Below, piece after piece: positions 9,438 to 19,198 of a stretch of 64,000 nt of DNA (position 1 is the first letter of the stretch; every line of letters starts with the position of its first letter). Both the position numbers and the translations under genes were made by a program. Origin of the DNA: Bacillus sp. FJAT-49711 (lineage in GTDB: Bacteria; Bacillota; Bacilli; Bacillales; Bacillaceae_C); assembly GCF_018343715.1 (NCBI RefSeq), contig NZ_JAGYPL010000004.1, forward strand, positions 248,001-312,000, in the 5' to 3' direction. Under the pieces are notes generated by a model. It saw nothing but the letters and a program-made list of their open reading frames with translations. It did not search any database and had not been told where the DNA came from.

Positions 9438-10433
9438 TCATACCTGATATAAATGACATGCGGTAAAATGCCCTGGCTTTACCTCTTGCCACTTAGGCTC
9501 CACTTTAGAACAAATTTCCATCGCTGAGAGACAACGAGTGCGGAAAACACAGCCGCTTGGTGGAGCAATCGGGCTTGGTACATCTCCTTTTAAGACGATG
9601 CGCTCCCGGTTCACGTCCGGATCTGGGATAGGAACAGCTGAAAGCAATGCTTGTGTGTATGGATGTAAAGGATCATCATATAAGCTGTTGCTGTCAGTCA
9701 ATTCGACCATTTTTCCAAGGTACATGACGAGAATTCTATCTGAAATATATTTCACCATTGATAAATCATGGGCAATAAATAAATACGTCAACCCCATTTT
9801 CTGTTGAAGTTCTTTTAATAAGTTAACAACTTGGGCTTGTATGGAAACATCAAGTGCAGAAATGGGCTCATCACATACAATAAATTTTGGGTCAAGCGCA
9901 AGAGCACGGGCAATGCCGATACGCTGACGCTGCCCTCCACTGAACTCATGGGGAAAGCGGCTCATATGCTCCGGATTTAAGCCAACTAACTTCAGCAACT
10001 CCTTAATTCGCTCTTTTCTCTTTTTTCCACCTAGTGTTCGATGGATAGCAAAGGGCTCTCCAATAATTTCCTCAACGGTCATCCTTGGATTCAATGAGGC
10101 ATAAGGATCTTGGAAAATCATTTGGATTTCCCTGCGAATCTTGCCCATCTCCCTCTGCTTATAAGAAAATATGTTTTTTCCATTATATAAAACCTCACCG
10201 CCAGTAGCCTCGTATAAACGGATAATGGTTCTACCGGCCGTTGACTTTCCACAGCCACTCTCACCCACTAACCCGACGGTTTCTCCTGGAAAAATATCTA
10301 ATGATAACCCATCAACCGCTTTCAATTGAAAACGATCGATCGCAAAGTATTTTTTTAAATCTTTTATTTGTATTAAAGGGGTTTTAGAATCATTAAATTT
10401 TGTAAAATCATCTTCCACTAATTCCGTTGGCAT
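9438..10433 (-). CDS. oppF: Oligopeptide ABC transporter, ATP-binding subunit OppF
   Basis: Second ATPase of a peptide importer, cytosolic face of the membrane. Walker A GESGCGKS, signature FSGGQRQRIGIARAL, Walker B FIVCDEPISALD, and the C-terminal oligopeptide/dipeptide domain with a cysteine pair (CVFRTRC...C) that is seen in this subfamily and can hold an iron-sulfur cluster in some members. The start MPTELVEDD follows AGGGGGAG by four bases; it overlaps the end of oppD by 26 bases. Could equally be called dppF or appF; peptide specificity is not visible. Confidence 0.9.
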   Translation of the reverse strand: MPTELVEDDFTKFNDSKTPLIQIKDLKKYFAIDRFQLKAVDGLSLDIFPGETVGLVGESGCGKSTAGRTIIRLYEATGGEVLYNGKNIFSYKQREMGKIRREIQMIFQDPYASLNPRMTVEEIIGEPFAIHRTLGGKKRKERIKELLKLVGLNPEHMSRFPHEFSGGQRQRIGIARALALDPKFIVCDEPISALDVSIQAQVVNLLKELQQKMGLTYLFIAHDLSMVKYISDRILVMYLGKMVELTDSNSLYDDPLHPYTQALLSAVPIPDPDVNRERIVLKGDVPSPIAPPSGCVFRTRCLSAMEICSKVEPKWQEVKPGHFTACHLYQV

Positions 10434-11436
10434 TTGTCTCCCCCTTTTTAGGTTCTTGTTTTGCCATTGGATGATGCAGCCAGCAAGCAGCATATTGGCC
10501 GGGTTTTACCTCTTCAAGCTTTGGATTATGATTTTGGCAAACATTCATCGCATATTCACATCTTGCAAAAAATGGGCACCCTTTTGGAGGATCCAGTAGA
10601 TCTGGAGGTGTTCCAATGATCGGAGCAAGCGGTTGCTTTTTGTCCATATTTAACTTCGGTATCGATTTCAACAAACCTTCCGTATACGGATGCTGTGGTT
10701 TTTTATACAAATCCCGAACGGATGCTGTTTCTACCACTTGCCCAGCGTACATTACTACAACCCGTTCACACATTTCAGCGACTACTCCAAGATCGTGGGT
10801 GATTAATATGATCGATGTTCCCATTTTTTGCTGAATATCCTTCATTAATTCCAATATTTGCGCTTGTATGGTTACATCGAGTGCGGTTGTCGGTTCATCT
10901 GCAATCAACAACCGCGGATTACATGCTAATGCTATTGCAATCATAGCTCTTTGCCTCATACCTCCAGAATACTCATGGGGATATTGATGGATCCTTTTTG
11001 AAGCTTGAGGAATTCCTACTAGTTCCAACAAATTCAAAGCATTATCAAAAGCTTCTTTTCTACTAATCTTTTGATGGCGTAAAATCGCCTCAATAATTTG
11101 GTCTCCAACTTTACTCGTCGGATTAAGGGAAGTCATTGGATCTTGAAAGATCATACTAATTTGTTTCCCGCGAATTTTTTGCATGGCCTTTTCGGAATGT
11201 GAAAGTAAATTCCTTCCGCTAAATTGGATCGACCCATGTTTGTAGCGAACAGAGGAAGCTGGCAATAGCTTCATAATGGATTTTGCTGTCACACTCTTTC
11301 CGCAGCCTGATTCACCAACGATCGCAATGGTTTCTCCTTCCTTCACATCGAAATTTACTCCTCGAACTGCTTTCACTTCACCTGCATATGTTTGAAAGGA
11401 TACGTGCAAATCTTTTACTTCCAATACATTTTCCAT
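10408..11436 (-). CDS. oppD: Oligopeptide ABC transporter, ATP-binding subunit OppD
   Basis: First ATPase of the peptide importer. Walker A GESGCGKS, signature YSGGMRQRAMIAIAL, Walker B LLIADEPTTALD, H-loop THDLGVV, and a C-terminal oligo_HPY region with CPFFARCEYAMNVC. An ATG (MENVLEVKDL) is chosen about ten bases after GAGGGGG; a GTG six bases upstream is possible. It lies 18 bases after oppC. Confidence 0.92.
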   Translation of the reverse strand: MENVLEVKDLHVSFQTYAGEVKAVRGVNFDVKEGETIAIVGESGCGKSVTAKSIMKLLPASSVRYKHGSIQFSGRNLLSHSEKAMQKIRGKQISMIFQDPMTSLNPTSKVGDQIIEAILRHQKISRKEAFDNALNLLELVGIPQASKRIHQYPHEYSGGMRQRAMIAIALACNPRLLIADEPTTALDVTIQAQILELMKDIQQKMGTSIILITHDLGVVAEMCERVVVMYAGQVVETASVRDLYKKPQHPYTEGLLKSIPKLNMDKKQPLAPIIGTPPDLLDPPKGCPFFARCEYAMNVCQNHNPKLEEVKPGQYAACWLHHPMAKQEPKKGETNANGISGR

Positions 11437-11454
11437 TATCACATTGCCCCCTCT

Positions 11455-12384
11455 CTAATTCCGCAATCTCGGATCAAGGGCATCTCGAAGTCCGTCACCG
11501 AACACATTGAATGCCAACATTGTAAGTGAGATTAAAATGGCAGGTATATAAAGTTGATACAAGTTGCCAATATGAATGCTGCCGAGGGCATCGTTAACAA
11601 GCGTCCCCCAGCTCGCCTGTGGTGGTTGTACACCTAGGCCAAGATAACTTAAAGTGGCCTCAGCAAAAATGGCAGTCGGGACAGTGAGTGTTAGATTAAC
11701 AAGGATTGGACCGAGCGTATTTGGAATCATGTGCTTCCTTAATACCCATCCCATATTGGCACCCATAGCGTTAGCTGCATGAACAAATTCCAATTCTTTT
11801 AACTGTAAAACTTGGCCACGGACAAGCCGTGCCATTGGGATCCACCCTGTAATCGACATGGCGATAATAATTGGCCAAATTCCTCTTTTCATTGCAATCA
11901 TGACTAAAATAACCATCAGTAAATAAGGAATGGCGTACAATACTTCTGCAATCCTCATCATTATATTATCGGTTCGGCCACCTTTTTTTGCCGAAATACC
12001 TCCATACACAACACCAACTACAAAATCTATCAATGCGGCCATAAAGCCAATAAATAAAGAAATTCTTGCTCCGTACCATGCCCTCGTAAATAAATCGCGA
12101 CCGGATGTATCCGTCCCGAACCAGTGTTCAGCATTCGGTTTGAGATTCTTTTTCGTAAAATCCTGTTCGTAATACGTGTAGCCATTTAAGTATGGACCTA
12201 TAATTGCCATAATGAGTAATAAAATAATAATTACGAGACCAAACATTGCTAGTTTATTCATTTTTAACCGGCGCCAAGCATCGGCCCAGTACGATACAGA
12301 TGGCCGAGATATTTTTTCCGCTTCTTTAAAATTATCGATTGCCGGCTGAAACATGTCCTCTGTAAATTTCAATTGTTTTTCCAT
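11455..12384 (-). CDS. oppC: Oligopeptide ABC transporter permease OppC
   Basis: 309 residues, integral membrane. An N-terminal cytosolic extension and TM1 (about 49-70) are followed by five further TM segments and the EAA loop ANAMGANMGWVLRKHMIPN, which docks on the ATPases. The start codon shares one base with the oppB stop (TGATG). An OppC N-terminal domain of this type is usual for the family. Confidence 0.93.
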   Translation of the reverse strand: MEKQLKFTEDMFQPAIDNFKEAEKISRPSVSYWADAWRRLKMNKLAMFGLVIIILLLIMAIIGPYLNGYTYYEQDFTKKNLKPNAEHWFGTDTSGRDLFTRAWYGARISLFIGFMAALIDFVVGVVYGGISAKKGGRTDNIMMRIAEVLYAIPYLLMVILVMIAMKRGIWPIIIAMSITGWIPMARLVRGQVLQLKELEFVHAANAMGANMGWVLRKHMIPNTLGPILVNLTLTVPTAIFAEATLSYLGLGVQPPQASWGTLVNDALGSIHIGNLYQLYIPAILISLTMLAFNVFGDGLRDALDPRLRN

Positions 12385-13313
12385 CAGCTGTTCTCCTTTG
12401 CGATCTTAATTCGAGGATCGATCCACGTATAAGCAACATCAACGATAAAGATCAGAAAGATCAGTATGGCACTATAGAAAACAGTTGATCCTAAAATAAC
12501 GGAATAGTCACGATTAAAAATACTTTTAACAAACATTTCTCCCATACCAGGAATTCCAAAAATATGTTCAATAATGAAGCTTCCTGTAACGAGGTTAGCG
12601 GTTGTAATTCCTAATACTGTTACAACTGGAAGGATTGCATTCCGAATAGCATGTTTAATAATAATCATGCTTCTGGAAAGTCCTTTCGCTTTAGCCGTTA
12701 AAATATAATCTTGATTCATGACCTCCAGCATACTAGATCGCATTAATCTAGCTAAAAACGCAGTTGGCATCATTGCAAGAGAGATAGATGGCAAGACAGT
12801 ATGGGACCATGATTTCCAAGTTGCAACGGGTAGGACTCTCAAGTGAACTGCAAAGTATTGAATAAGAAAGGTGGCGAGAATAAAGCTAGGAACAGAGATA
12901 CCAATGATCGCAATAATCATCGAAAGGTAGTCTGGCCAGCGGTTATGATTTAACGCTGCAATGACACCTAATATCAAACCAAAGGTGATCGAAATAATAA
13001 GTGCCTGCAGACCAAGATGAAGAGAGACTGGAAATCCTTTTTGAATATAATCATTGACTGTTAGTGTCTTTGATTTCATGGAAGGACCAAAGTCTAATTG
13101 AAGCAATGATTTTAAGTATAATCCGTATTGCACAATTTCCGGCTTGTCCAAATTATAATGTTTCTGCAAATTATTATATATTGCGGGCGGCATTGGACCT
13201 TCTTTCGCAAAAGGATTGCCCGGAATGATTTTCATGATAATAAAAGTAATGGTGATAATAACCCACAGTGTAATAACCGCCCATATTAGCCGCTTTAATG
13301 TATATTTCAGCAT
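12384..13313 (-). CDS. oppB: Oligopeptide ABC transporter permease OppB
   Basis: 309 residues from the ATG (MLKYTLKRLIWAV) that follows AGAGGTG; a longer upstream frame lacks a ribosome site. About six TM segments, the periplasmic-type loop after TM1 with FAKEGPMPPAIYNNL, and the EAA loop AKAKGLSRSMIIIKHAIRN. Partner of OppC in the membrane channel. Confidence 0.93.
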   Translation of the reverse strand: MLKYTLKRLIWAVITLWVIITITFIIMKIIPGNPFAKEGPMPPAIYNNLQKHYNLDKPEIVQYGLYLKSLLQLDFGPSMKSKTLTVNDYIQKGFPVSLHLGLQALIISITFGLILGVIAALNHNRWPDYLSMIIAIIGISVPSFILATFLIQYFAVHLRVLPVATWKSWSHTVLPSISLAMMPTAFLARLMRSSMLEVMNQDYILTAKAKGLSRSMIIIKHAIRNAILPVVTVLGITTANLVTGSFIIEHIFGIPGMGEMFVKSIFNRDYSVILGSTVFYSAILIFLIFIVDVAYTWIDPRIKIAKENS

Positions 13314-13431
13314 GAATACACCTCTTTTTAGCGTAACTTGAAGTGAATAAACGTAAATAGATGAAAAATCGGGGTATGCCACAACGACATACCCTTCATT
13401 TAGCATAAATTCATCCGCATATCTTGAACTT

Positions 13432-15129
13432 TTATTTTTCTATATCTGCATAGATAAACTGCGGATAACGATTAATTGGCGTAAAGATTCCTTTCACATG
13501 CGGCTTAACCATAAATGGTTTTGTATAAAAATAAATTGGAACGATCGGCATTTCTTCCATTAAGATTTCCTCTGCTTTATGCATTGCCTCCATACGCTCT
13601 TTTTGATCCATTGATGATTTTGCTATTTCGATTTGTTTGTCATACTCGGCATTTCCCCAGTTTGCGTCGTTAAATGGACCATCTGAAACCCATAGATCGA
13701 CAAATGTCATAGGGTCTACATAGTCACCCGACCAACCTCCACGCGATATCTCATAATCGCCTGCTTTTTCACGGTCTAGTTTCACTTGGAACTCAACATT
13801 CTCAAGATTTACAGTAAAGTCTAGATTTTTACGCCACATCTCTTGGACAGCTTCCGCTATTTTTTTATGTCCTTCAGATGTATTATAAAGAATAGTGAAT
13901 TTAGGCATTTCTTTCATGCCTTCTTCTGCAAGCCCTTCTGCCAGTAACTTTTTCGCTTCTTCAACACTTTCTTTAAAGAGGTCCCCAGAATTTTCTTGGA
14001 AATCACCACTTACATCGTTAATTCCTGGTGGAATGATTCCGAAAGCAGGCTTCTGACCACCTTGGGCAACGTGCTCAGTAATTGTATTTCTTTCGATAGC
14101 CATCGAAAGAGCTTTTCTAATTTTTACGTTATTAAATGGTTTTACTTCATTGTTCAAATTATAATAATAAACCGAAAAATCAGGACCATTATTAAATTCA
14201 GGGTTTCCAGCGTCTACAAGTTGACCTTGTACATCTTGCGGAAGTGGATAAGCGAGATCTAGCTCATCAGCCTGATACATTTGCCAAGCAGTATCCTCAT
14301 TATCAATGATGACAAATTGGACTTCATCCAATTTAATTTTATCTTTATCATAATAGTTTTCGTTTTTCTCTAATTTCATGCTTTCTTTATGGTTCCATTC
14401 AGTCAGCTTAAATGCTCCATTGGAAACATAGCTTGAAGCCTCATGTGACCAATCAGGATTTTCTTCCTGCACCTTTTTATTGACCGGATAATATGTGTAG
14501 AAAGAGGTAAGATCCAGAAAATAAGGTGTAGGTGCGGCTAATTTTACTTCGAGAGTCTTTTCGTCCGTTGCTTTTACTCCAACTTTCGCCTCTAGCTCTT
14601 CATACTTTGACTCCTCTTCAGAGCTGTTATATTCTTCAGCTCCTACAATATAGTAAAGCTGGTACGCATAATCGGAAGCGCTTTTAGGATTGAGTGCAAA
14701 CTTCCATGCATATTCAAAATCTTCAGCTGTAACGGGATCACCATTCGACCATTGTATGCCATCTTTTAAATGGAAGGTCCAAGTAAGGTTGTCATCACTA
14801 ACATCCCATGTTTCAGCCATACCATCTACAATTTCACCTTCAGGGGTTTTCTTAGTTAAGCCTTCAAAAGCATGCTCCAAAATCCATGAATCATGAGTGC
14901 CTTGTGCCAATCCTGGGTGTAAGGCGCCGGGTTCCTCATTGTTATTAAGATACAGAACTTTTCTTTCCGGCTCTTGTTCAGGTTCTTTTCCTTCTTCCGT
15001 AGTCTTTTCACCTTCATCATCTTTTGGAGAAGGGCCTGCTTGCTCATCGGTTTTTCCGCTGAAACAACCACTAAGCACTAACATAAATACCAAAATCAGT
15101 GAAAATAAAGAAAATCTTGATGCTTTCAA
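13432..15129 (-). CDS. oppA: Oligopeptide-binding lipoprotein OppA
   Basis: 565 residues, extracellular peptide receptor anchored by lipid. Start is a TTG (MKASRFSLFS) six bases after AAGGGGG. Signal peptide with lipobox LSGC near residue 22, then an acidic linker (KDDEGEKTTEEG) and an SBP_bac_5 domain: PGALHPGLAQGTHD, LTWTFHLKDGIQWSNGDPVT and KIRKALSMAIERNTI are family-typical. First gene of the oppABCDF operon, with a 118-base gap before oppB. Probably imports peptides for nutrition and possibly signalling; specificity unknown. Confidence 0.93.
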   Translation of the reverse strand: MKASRFSLFSLILVFMLVLSGCFSGKTDEQAGPSPKDDEGEKTTEEGKEPEQEPERKVLYLNNNEEPGALHPGLAQGTHDSWILEHAFEGLTKKTPEGEIVDGMAETWDVSDDNLTWTFHLKDGIQWSNGDPVTAEDFEYAWKFALNPKSASDYAYQLYYIVGAEEYNSSEEESKYEELEAKVGVKATDEKTLEVKLAAPTPYFLDLTSFYTYYPVNKKVQEENPDWSHEASSYVSNGAFKLTEWNHKESMKLEKNENYYDKDKIKLDEVQFVIIDNEDTAWQMYQADELDLAYPLPQDVQGQLVDAGNPEFNNGPDFSVYYYNLNNEVKPFNNVKIRKALSMAIERNTITEHVAQGGQKPAFGIIPPGINDVSGDFQENSGDLFKESVEEAKKLLAEGLAEEGMKEMPKFTILYNTSEGHKKIAEAVQEMWRKNLDFTVNLENVEFQVKLDREKAGDYEISRGGWSGDYVDPMTFVDLWVSDGPFNDANWGNAEYDKQIEIAKSSMDQKERMEAMHKAEEILMEEMPIVPIYFYTKPFMVKPHVKGIFTPINRYPQFIYADIEK

Positions 15130-15240
15130 AAGTAATCCCCCTTCATTCTTATTGTAAAAAAAACCAAACAAATCCCCACTGTCATTCTATGATGCTATAT
15201 CGGATTTAATTTGTAATTTTCGTATATATCAAAATTTCCA

Positions 15241-15266
15241 ATAGAAATACAAATTTGTATTTCTAT
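15241..15266. repeat. Perfect 26-bp palindrome upstream of opp
   Basis: ATAGAAATACAAA followed by its exact reverse complement TTTGTATTTCTAT. It lies 112 bases upstream of the oppA start and next to the terminator of the preceding ABC operon. On the minus strand its TTGTAT half could act as a -35 with ATATAT 17 bases on, so it may be an operator overlapping the opp promoter. Confidence 0.6.
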
Positions 15267-15268
15267 AG

Positions 15269-15316
15269 AAAAAAGCCGATTCCTACCTTTTATGGATAAG
15301 AATCAGCTTGTTTTTT
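15269..15316 (-). terminator. Terminator of the GntR/ABC operon
   Basis: Minus strand AAGCTGATTCTTATCC, loop ATAAAA, GGTAGGAATCGGCTT then T-rich tail, 14 bases after the permease stop. Confidence 0.8.
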
Positions 15317-15329
15317 AATGTAGAGTTAC

Positions 15330-16283
15330 TTAATTTGCTATATCTCTTTTTGTAAAAAATGCAAATGCCATTGCATGAAATATAATGAAGTAAATGATGA
15401 TCATGATAATGGAAAACGAAAGAGTCATTCCATCCACAAGCGGCATTCCATCAACATACTGCATCAAATTTGTATTGGCAAATAAACTATACTTAGCCCA
15501 ATCAAATTTCGCCGCTAATAAGTTTGTAATCGTTCCTCCCATGAGCAACAAGAAGATCGAAATACCGATCGCTAACCCGCTATTTCTAAATACGGCAGAG
15601 ATCATAAATGCCATTGTTGTGAGCAAGAAGACACTTAATGAATTTAAAATATATGTTTTAATCAAATAGAGTAGAAGATTTTGTTCTACTACAGCCCCAT
15701 TCACATAGGCAAGATGAACATTTTCTCCTGTTCCTTTTCCAAATAAGATTAATCCTAAAATGGAGACTGTTACAAAAAGTATTGCGAGCATCGTTAGTAG
15801 ATAAAGAATCGTTGTCATATATTTTGCCATTAATATTTTCCAGCGTTTATAAGGTTTGATCAATAATATTTTTATCGTTCCCCACGAAAATTCATGAGCG
15901 ACAATACCTGATGCAATGATGATTACTAATAGTCCAACAAAGCTAATTAAGCCGGAAGATTCATTTATAAAACTCCATACAGAATATGATTGTTCCGGAG
16001 GCAAATTATGTTCAATCCGATATTCATTGATAGCAATTTCTTTCGAATAATATTCTTTAAGTGAGGGTGCAGCAAATTCTACATTATCCAATTCAGCCTT
16101 ATTCTGCTCGTTTTGTTTAACTAATACTTGTTTCCAATTTTCATTTACTGGCTCCTCCTTCGATTCCACATATTTAGTAATCCCACCAGCGCCTATTATG
16201 ACTAGGAGAAGAAAGCCAATCATAATATACGTGCTTACTTGTTTGAAAATTTTTATCCATTCATTTTTTATAAGATTAAGCAT
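15330..16283 (-). CDS. ABC-2 type transporter permease
   Basis: 317 residues. TM1 at about 18-36, then a long extracytoplasmic loop (about 40-108), then five TM segments (about 110-135, 155-180, 210-235, 240-260, 285-312). AHEFSWGTIKILLIKPYKRWKI is the conserved ABC-2 amphipathic stretch after TM2. The start overlaps the end of the preceding ATPase gene by eight bases, so the two make one exporter, of the type linked to peptide antibiotic resistance (BcrAB-like) in Firmicutes; substrate unknown. Confidence 0.85.
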   Translation of the reverse strand: MLNLIKNEWIKIFKQVSTYIMIGFLLLVIIGAGGITKYVESKEEPVNENWKQVLVKQNEQNKAELDNVEFAAPSLKEYYSKEIAINEYRIEHNLPPEQSYSVWSFINESSGLISFVGLLVIIIASGIVAHEFSWGTIKILLIKPYKRWKILMAKYMTTILYLLTMLAILFVTVSILGLILFGKGTGENVHLAYVNGAVVEQNLLLYLIKTYILNSLSVFLLTTMAFMISAVFRNSGLAIGISIFLLLMGGTITNLLAAKFDWAKYSLFANTNLMQYVDGMPLVDGMTLSFSIIMIIIYFIIFHAMAFAFFTKRDIAN

Positions 16284-17196
16284 TTACTGTGACCTCCTTG
16301 CCGTTTGTAATTTCTAGGAATCTATCTTCAAGTGATCTTTTTTGTCCTTTCACTTCATAAATAAGGAAATTGTTATGAACTAGAAGATTAATTACATTTG
16401 GTACTTCTTCTTTATCTAATACTAATCCGATTCCTTCTCCATTCACCTTTGAAGCATAGCCTTGTTTATTCAAAACATTTATAGCTTGTTTACGGTTATT
16501 AACTATAATTACATATTCTCTTTGATCTGTACTTGCATCCTCATTAACTTGTTGAACATTAATCAGTTTCCCTTTTTGAATAATAGCAATTCGGTCACAC
16601 ATCATTTCCATCTCTGAAAGCAAATGGCTGGAAACGATAACGGACATACCCTTATCCCGTGCAAGACTTCGCAAATAATCACGTATTTCTCGAATTCCAG
16701 CAGGATCCAGTCCGTTCGTCGGCTCATCCAAAATTAAAATTTTCGGATCATGTAAAAGACTTTGTGCAATTCCTAATCGCTGTCTCATTCCTAAGGAATA
16801 TGTTTTCACCTTGTCATGAATTCTATCTTTCAAACCTACTAGTTCGATAACTTCATCGATCTTTTCTTTCGTTACCCCTTTTGTTAGTCTGGCAACTTGC
16901 TGTAAGTTTTGATAGCCTGTCAGAAACTTATATAATTCAGGGTTTTCTACGATAGCTCCAACATGCTTAATTGCTTCTTCATAATCTTTTACTACATTCT
17001 TCCCACAAATGGCAATCTCACCAGATGTGATGCCAATCAGCCCAACAATCATTCGAATGGTCGTCGTTTTTCCGGCACCGTTCGGACCAAGAAACCCAAA
17101 TACTTCGCCTTCTTTTACTTCAAAACTTAAATCATCAATTATTTTTTTCCCACGTATTGTTTTTGTCACATTTTTCAACTCTACAACTGTTTTCAT
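16276..17196 (-). CDS. ABC transporter ATP-binding protein (BcrA-like)
   Basis: 306 residues. Walker A GPNGAGKT, signature YSLGMRQRLGIAQSL, Walker B ILILDEPTNGLDP, H-loop SSHLLSE, and an extra C-terminal domain of about 85 residues as in bacitracin/lantibiotic exporter ATPases. The ATG is eight bases after GGGAGAG, which lies inside the end of the upstream ATPase gene; an in-frame GTG nine bases earlier is too close to that site. Pairs with the downstream permease. Confidence 0.87.
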   Translation of the reverse strand: MKTVVELKNVTKTIRGKKIIDDLSFEVKEGEVFGFLGPNGAGKTTTIRMIVGLIGITSGEIAICGKNVVKDYEEAIKHVGAIVENPELYKFLTGYQNLQQVARLTKGVTKEKIDEVIELVGLKDRIHDKVKTYSLGMRQRLGIAQSLLHDPKILILDEPTNGLDPAGIREIRDYLRSLARDKGMSVIVSSHLLSEMEMMCDRIAIIQKGKLINVQQVNEDASTDQREYVIIVNNRKQAINVLNKQGYASKVNGEGIGLVLDKEEVPNVINLLVHNNFLIYEVKGQKRSLEDRFLEITNGKEVTVNA

Positions 17197-17201
17197 TATA
17201 T

Positions 17202-17906
17202 TCACTCTCCCTTTTGAGCCATTGTTGATTTAAACCATTCGAGAACAGAATAGCCTTGTTCCTCTCGCAATGTTTCTACATTTTCATGTCCGATAATATG
17301 ACCATTATAGATCGCAATCACTTCATCCATAATTGGTTCAATTTCGTCTATCTCATGGGTTGCAATAATAACGGTTTGCTCTTCAAAATTGATATAGGTT
17401 AACAAACTTTTTATAATAGAATCTCTAACCATTGCATCTAATCCTGAGAAAGGTTCGTCGAGTAATACGATCGGCGCTTCCCGTGCCAACGTTAAAACGA
17501 GCTTTAACCTTCCTCGATTTCCCTTCGACAGCTGTTTAATTTTCTTCTTGCCATCAAGTTTCATATCTATCAAAAGCTTCGCTGCCCTATCTGCATTGAA
17601 GTCAGGAAACTGAGTATCATAAAAATGAATCATTTTATCAACCGTAAAGGAATCATAAAACATATCCAATTCAGTTAAATATGCTACTTTCCTGCTTATT
17701 CTGCGAGTCACCTTCTCATTAAAAACCGTGACTGTCCCGCTGTTAGGATAGACAAGCCCTGCAACCATCTTTAACGTAGTTGATTTCCCACTTCCGTTCG
17801 GACCAAGCAATCCGTAAATTTTTCCGGATTGAAACTGAAGGGTAACGTGATCTAATGCTTTCTCAGAACCGTACTTTTTTGTTACTTGATTAAACTGGAT
17901 CGCCAT
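17202..17906 (-). CDS. ABC transporter ATP-binding protein (YtrB-like)
   Basis: 234 residues. Walker A GPNGSGKS, Walker [14 protein letters not shown]-loop ATHEI. The ABC signature [15 protein letters not shown] departs from LSGGQ, as is common in the YtrB/YhcH-type ATPases that sit beside short GntR regulators. Only one base separates it from the regulator gene, so it is part of the same transcript; the membrane protein at the head of the operon is its likely partner. Confidence 0.87.
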   Translation of the reverse strand: MAIQFNQVTKKYGSEKALDHVTLQFQSGKIYGLLGPNGSGKSTTLKMVAGLVYPNSGTVTVFNEKVTRRISRKVAYLTELDMFYDSFTVDKMIHFYDTQFPDFNADRAAKLLIDMKLDGKKKIKQLSKGNRGRLKLVLTLAREAPIVLLDEPFSGLDAMVRDSIIKSLLTYINFEEQTVIIATHEIDEIEPIMDEVIAIYNGHIIGHENVETLREEQGYSVLEWFKSTMAQKGE

Positions 17907-17907
17907 T

Positions 17908-18276
17908 TCAATCCCCCTCGCTTAAAAATGCTTCCAATCCGCTTATCATCTCTTTTTTTGAAAGTCCAAGCTCTTCCATACTTTTAACAAACTGTAAAAT
18001 AATTTCCTTTTGCATCGTCTGCTGCAGTTCTTCTACAATACTTTCCCTTTCTATAACAAACGTACCCTGCCCTCGTCTCGTTTCCACTATTCCCATCCTT
18101 TCCATTTCAGCATACGAACGTTGAATGGTGTTTGGATTTACACCTAATTGAATCGCCATTTCTCGTACAGACAGCAATTTCTCTCCTGGTTTTAATTCCT
18201 GTCGGACTATTCTTTGAAAAATTTGATCCGCTATTTGTACATAAATTGGTTTTGATGCTTCAAAATTAGTTGTCAT
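17908..18276 (-). CDS. GntR-family regulator, YtrA subfamily
   Basis: 122 residues. An N-terminal winged helix-turn-helix ([56 protein letters not shown]) is followed by only about 45 helical residues, the short effector tail of the YtrA subfamily. YtrA of Bacillus subtilis represses its own ABC operon and is released by cell-wall antibiotics (family knowledge). The ATG eight bases after GGAGGTG is preferred to one that overlaps the previous stop. A 34-bp operator lies before the operon. Confidence 0.9.
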   Translation of the reverse strand: MTTNFEASKPIYVQIADQIFQRIVRQELKPGEKLLSVREMAIQLGVNPNTIQRSYAEMERMGIVETRRGQGTFVIERESIVEELQQTMQKEIILQFVKSMEELGLSKKEMISGLEAFLSEGD

Positions 18277-18281
18277 CCACA

Positions 18282-19067
18282 TTACACCTCCACTTTTCTA
18301 TCAAGGAGTCTGCTTGCAATGAGGAAAAGGATAATGGAAAAAGTAATGTAAAGAAAAATAGGAATGATCGGGACAGGTATATCTGTATAGACAATCGTCC
18401 ATCCGTTGTCCTTGACGTAATCCATCGAAGGTCCAATATTTACATTAGCTGTTAAACTAAAAAAGCTATCTCCCAACACGTTGAGCCTTACTAATAATGA
18501 TTCAAGGATGCCAAAAACTACCCAAACTAAAAACACTATCAGCCAGCGGAAATTTTTCAAAGCTGGGAATTTTCCAAGTGAATGATAAATCGTCCAAAGA
18601 AAAACAATCCATATTACGATATACAAAGAAGTAGCAAAAATGGCGATATGGAAAAGGAATCCTTGCTGTATAGGTAGAAAATCCTTGAATTCCGAGATTA
18701 AACCTATTCTCATTAAAAATTGCATAAGTATGATCCCATACACAACGAGCAATAATTGAGACAGGATTTGCAATAGTGCAGCAGCACTAATTTTTGCAAG
18801 CAATAACTTTTTACTGTTTTGTGGGTTGTAAAGCCATATTTGAGTCTTTCCTTCTATATTTAACACGTGCAAAATCATCATAGGCATTACAAACAAATGA
18901 ATGCTCATAAGCATGATATAGATTGGAACAACAATGCTTGGTTCATCCCAATATTCCTGCAACACAAATCCTCCAACCATACTAAGGAAAGAAAAAATAA
19001 GCCAAGTAATATACCAAAATCTCATTAAGAGCATATCTTTTTTCATTAATCCCCAAAATGCAGTCAT
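18282..19067 (-). CDS. Membrane protein of the GntR/ABC operon
   Basis: 261 residues, about six TM segments (roughly 20-38, 45-65, 85-110, 125-150, 155-178, 230-252). No motif that I recognise; position and topology fit an ABC-2-like permease partner for the YtrB-like ATPase. Start at MTAFWGLMKKDM because GGAGGTG precedes it by six bases and the longer frame would run through the operator. First gene of the five-gene operon. Confidence 0.75.
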   Translation of the reverse strand: MTAFWGLMKKDMLLMRFWYITWLIFSFLSMVGGFVLQEYWDEPSIVVPIYIMLMSIHLFVMPMMILHVLNIEGKTQIWLYNPQNSKKLLLAKISAAALLQILSQLLLVVYGIILMQFLMRIGLISEFKDFLPIQQGFLFHIAIFATSLYIVIWIVFLWTIYHSLGKFPALKNFRWLIVFLVWVVFGILESLLVRLNVLGDSFFSLTANVNIGPSMDYVKDNGWTIVYTDIPVPIIPIFLYITFSIILFLIASRLLDRKVEV

Positions 19068-19090
19068 CAAAGGCACCTCCAATTGTTCAT

Positions 19091-19139
19091 GTATTAGTGT
19101 ACTAACCAAATAGTACACTAATACAGAATGACGCGTCAA
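19091..19139 (-). promoter_or_regulatory. Promoter overlapped by a 34-bp palindromic GntR operator
   Basis: Minus-strand -35 TTGACG (19134-19139), 18 bases, -10 TACTAT (19110-19115). A perfect inverted repeat with 14-base arms GTATTAGTGTACTA / TAGTACACTAATAC and a six-base centre covers 19091-19124, including the -10. It contains AGTGTA...TACACT, the core known for YtrA-type sites. The geometry predicts autorepression by the GntR protein in the operon. Confidence 0.85.
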
Positions 19140-19198
19140 GCGAATTTTTGTAAAAAACTAAAGCCCTTCATTTTTTCTTATCAACTTGATGGTTATAT

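Noticed and set aside
13314-13406. Longer OppB with 31 extra N-terminal residues
   Set aside because: AGAGGTG precedes the shorter start, and the extra residues do not resemble OppB.
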